Source: Streptomyces albipurpureus (GTDB lineage: Bacteria; Actinomycetota; Actinomycetes; Streptomycetales; Streptomycetaceae). Taken from it: a stretch of DNA of 64,000 nucleotides. Below are positions 7,944 through 15,503 of this stretch, one piece after another; position 1 is the first letter of the stretch, and each line of letters starts with the position of its first letter. The notes beneath the pieces are model-generated. The model made no database searches and was not told the DNA's origin. It worked only from the letters and a program-made list of their open reading frames with translations. Made by a program: the position numbers and the translations under genes. The stretch spans positions 27,112 through 91,111 of the forward strand of contig NZ_JAMQAW010000083.1 in NCBI RefSeq assembly GCF_023701525.1. Reading direction: 5' to 3'.

Positions 7944-8770
7944 CGGACCGACCCCAGCCCGCGCCAGGGCATCAGGAACCGCTCCAGGAGCCGGACGAGG
8001 CCGTCGGCGGTGAGTCCGAGCAGGGCGTACACGAGGATGCACACCGCGAGGACATCGGTCCGGGCGTAGGCCTGGGCCTGGGACATCAGATAGCCGATGC
8101 CCGCGGTGGCGTTGATCTCCTCGGCGGCGACCAGCGCGATCACGCTCAGGGTCATGGACAGACGCAGCCCGGAGAGCAGCGACGGCAGCGCGCCGGGCAG
8201 CACGACCTCGCGGACGAGGGCGAGCCTGCCCATCCCGAAGGACCGCATCGCCTCCAGGAGTTTGCGGTCGGTTCCCCGCACCCCGCCGGCGGTGCTGACG
8301 TACATGGGAAACGTCGTCGCGAACGCGATCAACAGGATCTTCGCCGTCTCGGTGATCCCGAACCACACCATGAACAGGGGGACCAGGGCGAGGAAGGGGA
8401 TCGTGCGCATCGCCTGGAGGGAGGAGTCGAGGAGTTCGTCGCCTGATCTGCTGAAGCCGGTGACGACTCCGAGCACGACGCCCGCGACCAGTCCCAGCAC
8501 CAGCCCGGTGCCGGAGCGGGTGAGTGAGGCGGCGAGGGCGTCGGGCAGTTCGCCGCTGCCCCACAGTTCGCCCACCGCGCGGACGACGTCGGGGGGTCCG
8601 GCGAGGATGTCGGGGGTGAGCAGCCCGGTGGCGGACGCGGTCCACCAGGTGCCGATCAGCAGCAGCGGGCCCAGTGCCCGTACGGTGAGGGAGACGGGCC
8701 TTGGCCTGTCCGCGGGCAGATCGGGCCGCGGGGTGACGAGCTTCCCGGCCGGCCGGGTCGCGGTGCTCAT
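7940..8770 (-). CDS. ssuC: sulfonate ABC transporter permease (SsuC-like)
   Basis: The 276-aa membrane protein has about six hydrophobic segments and the BPD inner-membrane signature around EAMRSFGMGRLALVREVVLPGALPSLLSGL, which contacts the ATPase (the EAA-type loop). A segment EEINATAGIGYLMSQAQ is typical of SsuC/TauC. The N-terminal ~40 residues are cytoplasmic and basic. It forms the membrane channel for the SsuA homologue upstream and SsuB downstream, with 4-nt overlaps to both, consistent with equimolar production. Confidence 0.9.
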   Translation of the reverse strand: MSTATRPAGKLVTPRPDLPADRPRPVSLTVRALGPLLLIGTWWTASATGLLTPDILAGPPDVVRAVGELWGSGELPDALAASLTRSGTGLVLGLVAGVVLGVVTGFSRSGDELLDSSLQAMRTIPFLALVPLFMVWFGITETAKILLIAFATTFPMYVSTAGGVRGTDRKLLEAMRSFGMGRLALVREVVLPGALPSLLSGLRLSMTLSVIALVAAEEINATAGIGYLMSQAQAYARTDVLAVCILVYALLGLTADGLVRLLERFLMPWRGLGSVR

Positions 8771-9780
8771 CCCAGGGCCTCGGCGTCAAGGATGTGCGGC
8801 TTGATGTCGACCGGCTTGCTGAGCACCTTCTGGTCGAGGTAGAAGCGCGCCACGGACTCGAAGCGCGTGATGTCATCGGCCGCGATCGGCTCGACGGTCC
8901 CGCCCTCGCGCAGGATGCGGAGCTGGAGCTCCCGGGCAGCGCCGGTGACCGCGGTCGGGCCGCGGTCGGTGAAGACGTTGACGTACTTCTCAGGGGCGGC
9001 CTTCTGGGCCGCGCTGCCGGTGCGGAGGTAGTCGTAGAGGGCTTTCACCACCTTGGGGTGCTTCTCGGCGAAGCCGGTGCGCACGGCGTGGAAGCTGTAG
9101 TTGTCGGAGCCGACGGCGGCTCCGTCGGCGACGAAGCGGGAGTCGCCGCTGCCCAGTTCCGCGACGGAGTAGGCCGCCCAGGAGGCCCAGGCGTCCACCT
9201 GACCGGTCTTGTAGACGGAGGCGGTCTGGTCGGGACGCAAGTAGACGCGCTCCACCTTGTCGGCGGGGACGCCGTGCCGGGCGAGCGCCTTGAGGAGGAG
9301 GTACTCGCCGGTGCCGCCCCGGTTGACGGCGACCTTGCGTCCGGCGAGGTCCTTGACGCTGCCGATCCCGGAGTCCTTGCGGACGAGGATGCCCTCCCCG
9401 GCACCGTCCGGGGTGGTGGCGCCGAAGAGCTTGAACCCGGGTTTCTGGGTGAGGGCGGTGACGCCGGAGGTGATGGACCCGGTGGCGATGTCCAGTTGGT
9501 CGGCGTTGAGTGCCTGGGCGGCGGGGGCGAACGGCCCGGTGCTGCCGGTCCATTCGACGCGGGCCCCGGCCTTGGCGAGTGCCTTGCCGAGGCTGCCGTC
9601 CTTCTTACCGAGGGCGAGGACACCGGCGTTCTTCGGATCGGGGATGCGGACGACGACGGTGTCCTCGCCCGCCGCGGTGTCCCCCGCGGCGGAGCCGCAC
9701 GCGGTGAGGGGGAGGAGAACGGCGGTGGCGGCGGCGAGGGCGGCGGCGGAGCGCGCGGCTCGGCGGGTCAGGGGATTCAC
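8767..9780 (-). CDS. ssuA: sulfonate ABC transporter substrate-binding lipoprotein (SsuA-like)
   Basis: The 337-aa protein has a lipoprotein signal: basic NPLTRRAAR, a hydrophobic Ala-rich core and lipobox LTAC with Cys28 as lipidation site. The mature part has the SsuA features VVRIPDPKNAGVLALGKKDG, LDIATGSITSGVTALTQKPG, DLAGRKVAVNRGGTGEYLL and VDAWASWAAYSVAELGSG. It would capture sulfonates outside the cell. Start is GTG at 9780, overlapping the stop of the DszB-like gene. The protein is a little longer at the C-terminus (KVLSKPVDIKPHI) than minimal SsuA, as usual for the family. Ligand size cannot be read by eye; an aryl ligand is plausible given the DszB-like neighbour. Confidence 0.9.
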   Translation of the reverse strand: MNPLTRRAARSAAALAAATAVLLPLTACGSAAGDTAAGEDTVVVRIPDPKNAGVLALGKKDGSLGKALAKAGARVEWTGSTGPFAPAAQALNADQLDIATGSITSGVTALTQKPGFKLFGATTPDGAGEGILVRKDSGIGSVKDLAGRKVAVNRGGTGEYLLLKALARHGVPADKVERVYLRPDQTASVYKTGQVDAWASWAAYSVAELGSGDSRFVADGAAVGSDNYSFHAVRTGFAEKHPKVVKALYDYLRTGSAAQKAAPEKYVNVFTDRGPTAVTGAARELQLRILREGGTVEPIAADDITRFESVARFYLDQKVLSKPVDIKPHILDAEALG

Positions 9781-10811
9781 TTGCGGTCCTCGGTGATGTC
9801 GGTGATGTCAGTGGTTGAGGGGCTGGGGGTGAGGTCGGCCGCCCGCCGGAGGGGTTCGGGGGCGACCCACTCCCGTACGTCGACGGGTTCGGCGAGGAAC
9901 CCGTGGGCGCGCAGGGCGTGTTCCTGCCGGGCGAGCAGGTCGAGGCGTTCGCCGGACAGGTCGATCCGCAGATCGCGGTGGCCGCGCGCTCGATAGGCGC
10001 CGGCCACGCCCGTGGCACCCGCGCCGGTCTCCCGGCTCAGCACCCGGGCGAGGTCGTCGGGGTGGCCGGCGGCCCAGTCCGCCGCCCGCACGAGGACCGC
10101 GAGGAAACGGGCGACCAGCTCGGGGTGGTCCTCCAGCAGGCTCTCGCGGACGGTGATCGGACGGGGGGTGCCGTTGTTGACACGGGTGCGTCGGTCGGGG
10201 TGGTCGTCGAGCTCGACGGCGATCCGCGCGCCGGAGCGGGCGGCGGCCTCGACGGCGGTGGCCCCCTTGGCGTACACCGCGTCGACCAACCCGGCTCGCA
10301 GGGCGTCCAGTTCGGCCGACCACTGGTCCGCGTGGGCCTCGGCCGGCACGTCGACGGGAACGGTGTCGGCGAGGGTCAGCCCGGCGCTGGACAGCGCGCC
10401 CTCGAAGCCGCGCAGGGCCATCGCCCGCCAGAAGTCGATCGGCAGCGGATGCCGGGGGACGGCGAGCCGTCTGCCCTTCAGGTCCCCGGCCCCCTCGATG
10501 GCGGAGTCGGCCGCGACGAGCACGACCTGGCGTTCCTCGATCCAGGTGAGGCCGATGAGACGGGTGGGTTCACCGCGCGACCGGGTCCACAGGGCGGGGA
10601 CATTGCCGCCTTCGCGGAACAGGCCGTCCAGTGCGTGGGTGTAGTGGTGGTCGCGGGCGGTGGTGGCGGGTGCGTTCTGGAGGGAGGCGACGGTGATTCC
10701 GTCGGGGCCGAACTCGTCGGCCAGCCAGCCGAGATCGGCGGCGATCCCGGTAGCGGTGGGCACGGGGCAGCGGGTGAACCACAGGGTGGCGGGCAGTGTG
10801 GAGTGCGTCAT
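9777..10811 (-). CDS. DszB-like sulfinate desulfinase, binding-protein fold with catalytic Cys
   Basis: The 344-aa protein has the same fold family as SsuA but no signal peptide, and it aligns with 2'-hydroxybiphenyl-2-sulfinate desulfinase DszB of Rhodococcus. The catalytic set of DszB (Cys27, His60, Arg70, Gly73) is matched here by Cys15 in FTRCPVPTA, His56, Arg66 and Gly69 (FREGGNVP), with the same His-Arg spacing. Further matches are RLIGLTWIEERQVVLVAADS, DLKGRRLAVPRH and the C-terminal FLAEPVDVREWVAPEPL. DszB hydrolyses an aryl sulfinate to phenol-type product and sulfite. As first gene of a sulfonate import operon ending in ssuD, it suggests that the substrate goes through a sulfinate. 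The C-terminal tail rich in Thr/Ser/Asp is extra. The desulfinase assignment rests on remembered DszB residues and should be checked by alignment. Confidence 0.75.
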   Translation of the reverse strand: MTHSTLPATLWFTRCPVPTATGIAADLGWLADEFGPDGITVASLQNAPATTARDHHYTHALDGLFREGGNVPALWTRSRGEPTRLIGLTWIEERQVVLVAADSAIEGAGDLKGRRLAVPRHPLPIDFWRAMALRGFEGALSSAGLTLADTVPVDVPAEAHADQWSAELDALRAGLVDAVYAKGATAVEAAARSGARIAVELDDHPDRRTRVNNGTPRPITVRESLLEDHPELVARFLAVLVRAADWAAGHPDDLARVLSRETGAGATGVAGAYRARGHRDLRIDLSGERLDLLARQEHALRAHGFLAEPVDVREWVAPEPLRRAADLTPSPSTTDITDITEDRK

Positions 10812-10845
10812 GGGCCCTTCTCGGCCAGGGAGACGGTGGTGACCG

Positions 10846-10881
10846 CCGTACGGATCGACGGACGGACGTCCGGGGGTACGG
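10846..10881 (-). promoter_or_regulatory. nested hairpin in the untranslated leader before the DszB-like gene
   Basis: Arms 10846-10851 and 10876-10881 pair perfectly (CCGTAC/GTACGG) around an inner self-complementary element CGGACGTCCG at 10863-10872. It lies between the leader peptide stop (11056) and the DszB-like start (10811). It could be part of an attenuator or a hairpin that hides the ribosome site. No T tract is seen; this is a candidate only. Confidence 0.3.
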
Positions 10882-11055
10882 AGGTGCGGTGATCGGTGGG
10901 GTACCGGGGATGCGTGGATACGTCGTGGTGCGGCGCGCCGGAACGGCAGGTGTCAGCGGGGTGCCGCCCGTTTCGGCGCGTGCTTCGGCTCGGGGAACGT
11001 CACACGGTGGGACGGGGGAGCGGGGGCGGTTTCGGCGCTGGGCCGGGGTCCGCGG

Positions 11056-11163
11056 TCAGCGACAGCCGGAGCTGGCGACCCGGACCAGGTCGATGTGGCG
11101 ACGGCTGCTGAGCGCAGGCGTCACCAAGGGCACCAGGGCGGTGAAGGTCCGGCGGACGGTCAC
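11056..11163 (-). CDS. sulfur-operon leader peptide, 35 aa, ending in Cys-Arg
   Basis: A GTG start at 11163 is preceded by GAGAGGAG at 7-nt spacing. The peptide ends SSRRHIDLVRVASSGCR then TGA, which fits the recurrent actinobacterial leader-peptide pattern (S)RRH(I/V)DL.RV.S..C found upstream of sulfur-uptake operons. It lies 245 bp upstream of the DszB-like gene on the same strand with no other gene between. The Cys codon just before the end suggests that ribosome stalling at low charged tRNA-Cys controls read-through into the operon, as described for cysteine-responsive small ORFs in mycobacteria. The presence of the ORF and Shine-Dalgarno is direct; the mechanism is inferred. Confidence 0.72.
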   Translation of the reverse strand: MTVRRTFTALVPLVTPALSSRRHIDLVRVASSGCR

Positions 11164-11239
11164 GGCGGTGCTCCTCTCGACAAGCGACGGGATCGGTGCG
11201 GCGACTCTCGCACGGCCCTTGCCCCACGGACAAGTTGCT

Positions 11240-11254
11240 TCCCACATCGTGGGA
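11240..11254. promoter_or_regulatory. inverted repeat, candidate IclR operator copy 1
   Basis: Perfect repeat TCCCAC-ATC-GTGGGA in the divergent region between the sulfur operon leader (11163) and the IclR gene (11368). A second copy with 13 of 15 identical positions overlaps the IclR start codon at 11359-11373, which makes an operator for the divergently encoded IclR protein the simplest reading. Confidence 0.55.
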
Positions 11255-11358
11255 CATCCGGCTATCTGTTCATCTCCCGCACACACGGTCCGAGCCCTTG
11301 ATGCCCCTACGGCCAGCAGGACACGGTGAGTTGACCCGGCCGCCGAGTCAGGGAAGGC

Positions 11359-11373
11359 TGCCACATCATGGGA
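11359..11373. promoter_or_regulatory. candidate IclR operator copy 2, overlapping the start codon
   Basis: The sequence TGCCACATCATGGGA differs from the copy at 11240-11254 at two positions. The ATG of the IclR gene (11368-11370) lies inside it, so binding would block transcription or translation of the regulator itself: negative autoregulation is suggested. The two copies lie 119 bp apart. Confidence 0.45.
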
Positions 11374-12255
11374 ACCTCACCCGACGACACCCCGACCGTG
11401 CCACCTCCCGCCCGGCGCTCACGGGCCGCCGCGCCACCGGTGGACCCCGTTGTCGACCCTGGGCGTACGGCCGCGACAGCCCCGGCCGCCCCCACCGGAT
11501 CGCAGGCCGTGAGCCGGGCACTCGGAGTCCTGAACTGCTTCCGTGACAACGGAACCCCGCTGAGCGCCTCGGACATCGCGCGCCGCACATCACTGTCGGT
11601 CTCGACGGCCCACCGGCTGGCCAGGACCCTGGTGGCGGCCGGATTCCTCGAACAGGACGCCCATACCGCCCGCTACCGGCTGGGCCCCGCCGTCACCGAA
11701 CTCGGCCAACTCTCCTACCACCAGCGGGGACTGCACCTCGCCGTCCCGGAACTCGCCGACCTCGCGGCACGCACCGGGGCCACCGCCGACCTCGCCCTCC
11801 GGGACGGCGTCCACGCGCTGATCCTCGTCGGCGGTTCGGTACGCCACGACACCGGCATCGGACTGCGTCGGCCGCTGCATTCCACCGCGCTCGGCAAGAT
11901 CCTGCTCGCCTGGCCCGGCGACGATCCTGACCCGGTCGGAGCCCTGCCCGGGCTGGCCGCCTTCACGGACCGCACCATCGTCGACCCGCACGCCCTGCGC
12001 GCCGAACTCGACCAGGTGCGCGAGCGGGGCCATGCCGTCAACGACGGCGAGTCGGCACACGGTGTCCGCACCGTGGCGGTCCCGGTGTTCGACCACACCG
12101 AACGGGCCCGCTTCGCCCTCGCGCTACGCGCGACCCCGGCCGTGCTCACGGACGACCGGCTGTCCTGGTTCGCGGGCCAGGCGCTGGCCTGCGCCGCCGC
12201 ACTGGAGGTACTGCTCCTGCCGCCGGCCCAACGCCGCGCCGCCGCCCGGCCATGA
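11368..12255 (+). CDS. IclR-family transcriptional regulator of the sulfur operon
   Basis: The 295-aa protein starts with a ~40-residue Pro/Ala/Arg-rich tail, then a winged helix-turn-helix (SQAVSRALGVLNCFRDNG, DIARRTSLSVSTAHRLARTL, AAGFLEQD) and the IclR effector domain with LRRPLHSTALGKILLAW, the ERGHAVNDGESAHGVRTVAVPVF stretch and a C-terminal helix. It is transcribed away from the leader peptide and DszB-like operon, which is the usual position for a local regulator. ATG at 11368 follows AGGGAAGG at about 10 nt and is embedded in an inverted repeat that recurs at 11240, so autoregulation is likely. Effector unknown; a sulfonate or sulfinate is a reasonable guess. Confidence 0.88.
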   Translation: MGTSPDDTPTVPPPARRSRAAAPPVDPVVDPGRTAATAPAAPTGSQAVSRALGVLNCFRDNGTPLSASDIARRTSLSVSTAHRLARTLVAAGFLEQDAHTARYRLGPAVTELGQLSYHQRGLHLAVPELADLAARTGATADLALRDGVHALILVGGSVRHDTGIGLRRPLHSTALGKILLAWPGDDPDPVGALPGLAAFTDRTIVDPHALRAELDQVRERGHAVNDGESAHGVRTVAVPVFDHTERARFALALRATPAVLTDDRLSWFAGQALACAAALEVLLLPPAQRRAAARP

Positions 12256-12429
12256 GCCGACGGCTACGCCGCCCGGACAGCGCGGAACCGCGCCGGTACG
12301 GGCGGCGGTCATTCTCGGCACGCACAGCCGGCGCCTGGGGCCCGTACGCACACGCGTACCGCGATCAGAGGCCCGTGTGTCCACCACGCACGGACGCGGT
12401 GAAACGCCGTCGCAGCATCCGGACCGTGG

Positions 12430-12459
12430 TTGACGAGAAGCGCGATGTACTGCTCAATT
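12430..12459 (+). promoter_or_regulatory. candidate promoter for a leaderless transcript encoding the second leader peptide
   Basis: TTGACG at 12430-12435 is followed after 17-18 bp by CTCAAT/TCAATT (12453-12459). A transcript from here would start close to the ATG at 12466, which has no Shine-Dalgarno sequence; leaderless translation would explain this. The -10 match is weak. Confidence 0.3.
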
Positions 12460-12465
12460 GGTCGT

Positions 12466-12543
12466 ATGACTGCCGATCAGCGTCTGGTCACCCGTGATCA
12501 CATCGACTTCGGCCGGGTGTGGTCCGCGGCGTGTTGTGGCTGA
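12466..12543 (+). CDS. sulfur-type leader peptide, 25 aa, with Cys-Cys near the end
   Basis: The peptide starts at ATG 12466 and ends TRDHIDFGRVWSAACCG before TGA at 12541-12543. It has the same layout as the leader at 11056-11163 (basic residue, HID, aromatic/Leu, G/V-R-V, S, then Cys close to the stop) and carries two adjacent Cys codons. It is too short to be found by ordinary gene callers. It lies between the IclR gene and the FMN reductase gene, 572 bp upstream of the latter on the same strand. The long distance is unusual, but no gene lies between. Cysteine-dependent control of the reductase is inferred from family pattern and place. Confidence 0.62.
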   Translation: MTADQRLVTRDHIDFGRVWSAACCG

Positions 12544-13115
12544 GGCGGCAGCGAGCCATCCGCCCGGCTCCTCCTCCCCGGTAACCCCGTTGCGGGCCGG
12601 TTCCCGTCCTCGCGGCACCCTCGTACGCACGCGCTGAGCAACCAGTGGGTCCGCGTACGGACGGTCCAGCCAGACGCGCTCGCGCTGCCGCCGCCCGATC
12701 GCGCCCGAGGTCCCGCCCCGGCGTCGTCCCACCCGTTCAGCTACCTGTTCCCAAGCCCTGAGGCACCGTCATACCCGACTGCCGAGGGCTGCTCCGCCGT
12801 ACCCGGGTGCTGTCCGCGGCACGGCCTCCGAGGATCTGAGGAAAGGCCATCTCCCATGCCAGTGGGGTTCCTTGGCGCCGCCACCGACGACGGCTTCGCA
12901 ACGGCCCCGCGCTCCGCGCTGGCAGAAACCCCGTCCGCCCGGGGTGGTCGGACCCCGTCAGATCAGGCCGGGCCCAGCCGGCTCCTGTCGGACCCAGCCC
13001 CACCCGCCCGCACAGGGCGGACCGCGCTGCTCCGGCGAGGCCCCCCCCCGTAGCTCCCGTACCGTCGTGCCGCGCGGCGAATCCCACCTCACCCCACACT
13101 CCCGAAGGGCCCACC
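12544..13115 (+). other. 572-bp untranslated stretch before the FMN reductase gene
   Basis: No credible coding region is seen: short open frames on both strands have low-complexity Arg/Pro/Ala composition. The stretch follows the Cys-rich leader peptide and probably holds its attenuator and perhaps a second promoter. GGAAAGG-like purine tracts occur near 12840 but without a convincing gene behind them. A run of nine C residues occurs near 13041-13050. Confidence 0.4.
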
Positions 13116-13682
13116 ATGGCCACCGTCCTGTCCGTCTCCGGAAGTCCCTCCGCCACCTCTCGTACCGCGCATCTGCTCCGTCATCTGGACGAGCGGCTCA
13201 CGGACCAGGGGCACGAGGTGATCTCGCTGGATGTCCGCACCCTTCCCGCCGAGGCACTGCTCGGCGCCGACTTCAGCCACCCGGCGATCGCCGCGGCGAC
13301 CGCGCTCTTCGACCGCGCCGAGGGAGTCGTCATCGGCACGCCCGTCTACAAGGCCGCCTACTCCGGGGTGCTGAAGGCCCTGCTGGACCTCTTGCCGCAG
13401 CACGCCCTGGCCGGTAAGACCGTCCTGCCGCTGGCGACCGGCGGGACCACGACGCATGTCCTGGCGATCGACTACGCCCTGCGCCCGGTGCTCAGCTCCA
13501 TGGGCGCCGGACACATCGTCCAGGGCTGGTTCACACTCGACAAGGACATCGCGGTGGGCGACGACGGAGTCGTGACCGTGGCACGGGACACGGCCGAGTC
13601 CCTCGCACGGGTCGTGGACCGGTTCTCCGAGGCTCTGGGCGGGCGAACCGCCCTCCTGGCGGGCGTCGGCGGCCCGCCGTGA
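13116..13682 (+). CDS. ssuE: NAD(P)H-dependent FMN reductase (SsuE/MsuE-like)
   Basis: The 188-aa flavodoxin-fold protein has the FMN phosphate loop SGSPSATSRTAHLL, the GVVIGTPVYKAAYSGVLKALLDLL segment that binds the isoalloxazine, and LPLATGGTTTHVLAIDYALRPVLSSMG, all diagnostic of SsuE/MsuE. It reduces free FMN for two-component monooxygenases: SsuD (5191-6288) and possibly the LLM enzymes at the window edges. It stands alone on the + strand after a sulfur-type leader peptide, not inside the ssu operon. The start at 13116 gives the expected MATVLSVSGSPS N-terminus. Confidence in family is high. Confidence 0.88.
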   Translation: MATVLSVSGSPSATSRTAHLLRHLDERLTDQGHEVISLDVRTLPAEALLGADFSHPAIAAATALFDRAEGVVIGTPVYKAAYSGVLKALLDLLPQHALAGKTVLPLATGGTTTHVLAIDYALRPVLSSMGAGHIVQGWFTLDKDIAVGDDGVVTVARDTAESLARVVDRFSEALGGRTALLAGVGGPP

Positions 13683-14091
13683 CCGTCGGCGGTGAACGGC
13701 GGACCACGGGCCGGATCCGGGCGGCGCGAGGTGTGGGAACCGAGCCGCGCGGCCACAGCGAGCGGGGCGGCTTCACCGGCGCAGTCGCCCGGTCCGGCGA
13801 CCTGCCAGACCGGTCCGCGCCCCGTCGTCGTCGCGAAACGCCCGCGGGGCCGCTCATTGCGCGGGGAGGGCACGCGGGCAACCAGACCCTGTTGGCCCGC
13901 CGCCCCTGAGAGACAGCTCGCCGGGCCGCGACCGCACCATGGATCGGGCTCCGGCTGGTGAAGGTGCCCGGGCGGCGGAGGCTCCTGTATGACCTGAACC
14001 CGACCGGTGCCCTCGACCGGGAATCGACGCGTCCGGCTGAGTGCCCCGTCGTCGGACGGGTTCACCGCGTCTGAGCCGGAGCGGTCCCGCG
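13683..14091. other. 409-bp convergent gap, no feature seen
   Basis: Region between the 3' ends of the FMN reductase gene and a P450 gene. Open frames on both strands are Arg/Pro/Gly-rich and have no recognisable motif. I found no strong hairpin. It marks the border between the sulfur region and the terpene cluster. Confidence 0.4.
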
Positions 14092-15435
14092 TCATCTATG
14101 GGCCGTCGGCAGGACGCGCATGCGGGTCGGCGGGGCCATGAGGAGGGTGCCGATCAGGGGGCGGTCGGTGACCGGGCCCGCGTGCTCAAGGTGCCAGCGG
14201 CTGAGGACGGCGGCCACGGCGACCGTGGCCTCGATGACGCCGAAGACATCGCCGATGCATTTGCGGCGGCCGACTCCGAAGCCGAAGAACGCCTGGCGCT
14301 GTGCGGGCGTGACCTGCTCGGGGCTCCAGCGCTCGGGGACGAAGGCTTCCGGGTCCGGGAAGAGTTCCGGGTCGCGGTGGAGCGCGTAGGGGCTGTAGAA
14401 CACATCGGCGCCGGCGGGGATGTGCCCTTCGCTCCACTGGACGTCGGCGGTGGTGGATCTGCTGACGATCCAGCCGGCCGGGTACAGGCGCACGGTCTCG
14501 GTGATGACCTGCTGGGTGTAGGGCAGGTCGGGGAGGTCACTGTGATCAGGCGGGCGTCCGCCGAGTGCCGCGGTGATCTCCGCCAGGAGTCTCCGGCGGA
14601 TGTGGGGGTGGCGATCGAGTAGGCGCAGCAGCCATACGAGGGTGGCGGCGGTGGTTTCCACCCCTCCCATGAGGATGGTGACGACCTGGTCGTAGATGGC
14701 CTGCTGGGGGTCGGCTTCCTTCTCGCAGGCGGTGATCACCATGGAGAGCAGGTCCCCGTAGTCGGTCGTCGTCGAGCGGTAGTGGGAGACGACCTGGTCG
14801 AGGACGTGGCGGGTGAGCCGCATCTGCCGGTCGAACCGACGGTTGACCGGCAGCGGGATGCGGGGGAAGAGCCTGCTCGGGATCACCATGCGCCAGTACA
14901 GGCCCCGCAGGACCTCCGGGAGGGCTCGGGCGATCTGCGCCGCCGCGGGTCTGGCCTCCACGGCCGAGATCAGGGTCCGGGAGGTGACCTTGGAGGTGAT
15001 CCGATGCATCTCCTCGTTGAGGTCGATGACCCGCCCGGGCCGCCAGGAGCCGGTGACCTCCGCCACGCAGTCCTGCATGATTCCGGTGTATCGAGAGAGC
15101 TGGGCCGGGTGGAACGCGGGTTGCATCAGGGGGCGTTGGCGGGCGTGGTCGGCGGCCGGGCAGGTGGCCAGGCCGTTGCCGAGGAAGAGTCGGGACTTCT
15201 CGATGAGAGGTCCGCCCTTGTCGAAGAGCCTCTGGTCGGCGAGGTGGAGCCGGCGCACCAGATCGGGCCGCGTCACCACGTACGCGGGACGGTTCCCCAG
15301 CCGGATGCGCACGACGGGGCCGTGATCGCTCAGCCGGTGGAAGAAGGCCAACGGATCGGGTGCGAGCCGGGGCACGTGGCCCAGGAGCGGCCATGCCCCG
15401 GGGACAACGGGGCACGGGGGGACGGGCGTTTCCAT
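14092..15435 (-). CDS. cytochrome P450, terpene-cluster type
   Basis: The 447-aa protein begins with the proline-rich PPCPVVPGAWPLLGH and contains the C-helix HARQRPLMQPAFHP, I-helix VTILMGGVETTAATLVW (acid-alcohol pair Glu-Thr intact), ExxR in TETVRLYP, the PERW motif and the heme loop FFGFGVGRRKCIG. It resembles the PtlI/CYP183-like group that oxidises sesquiterpene hydrocarbons. It is the third gene of the leftward unit with the terpene synthase and the P450 at 15504-16874 (68-bp gap). It would hydroxylate the cyclised product; electron-transfer partners are not in the cluster. Confidence 0.9.
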   Translation of the reverse strand: METPVPPCPVVPGAWPLLGHVPRLAPDPLAFFHRLSDHGPVVRIRLGNRPAYVVTRPDLVRRLHLADQRLFDKGGPLIEKSRLFLGNGLATCPAADHARQRPLMQPAFHPAQLSRYTGIMQDCVAEVTGSWRPGRVIDLNEEMHRITSKVTSRTLISAVEARPAAAQIARALPEVLRGLYWRMVIPSRLFPRIPLPVNRRFDRQMRLTRHVLDQVVSHYRSTTTDYGDLLSMVITACEKEADPQQAIYDQVVTILMGGVETTAATLVWLLRLLDRHPHIRRRLLAEITAALGGRPPDHSDLPDLPYTQQVITETVRLYPAGWIVSRSTTADVQWSEGHIPAGADVFYSPYALHRDPELFPDPEAFVPERWSPEQVTPAQRQAFFGFGVGRRKCIGDVFGVIEATVAVAAVLSRWHLEHAGPVTDRPLIGTLLMAPPTRMRVLPTAHR

Positions 15436-15503
15436 ACTGTCCTCGTGGAGTGGTCGGGCTGTGCGCGGGCGGTCGTCGACTGGCGCCGGGCTGCGGATCG
15501 GGC

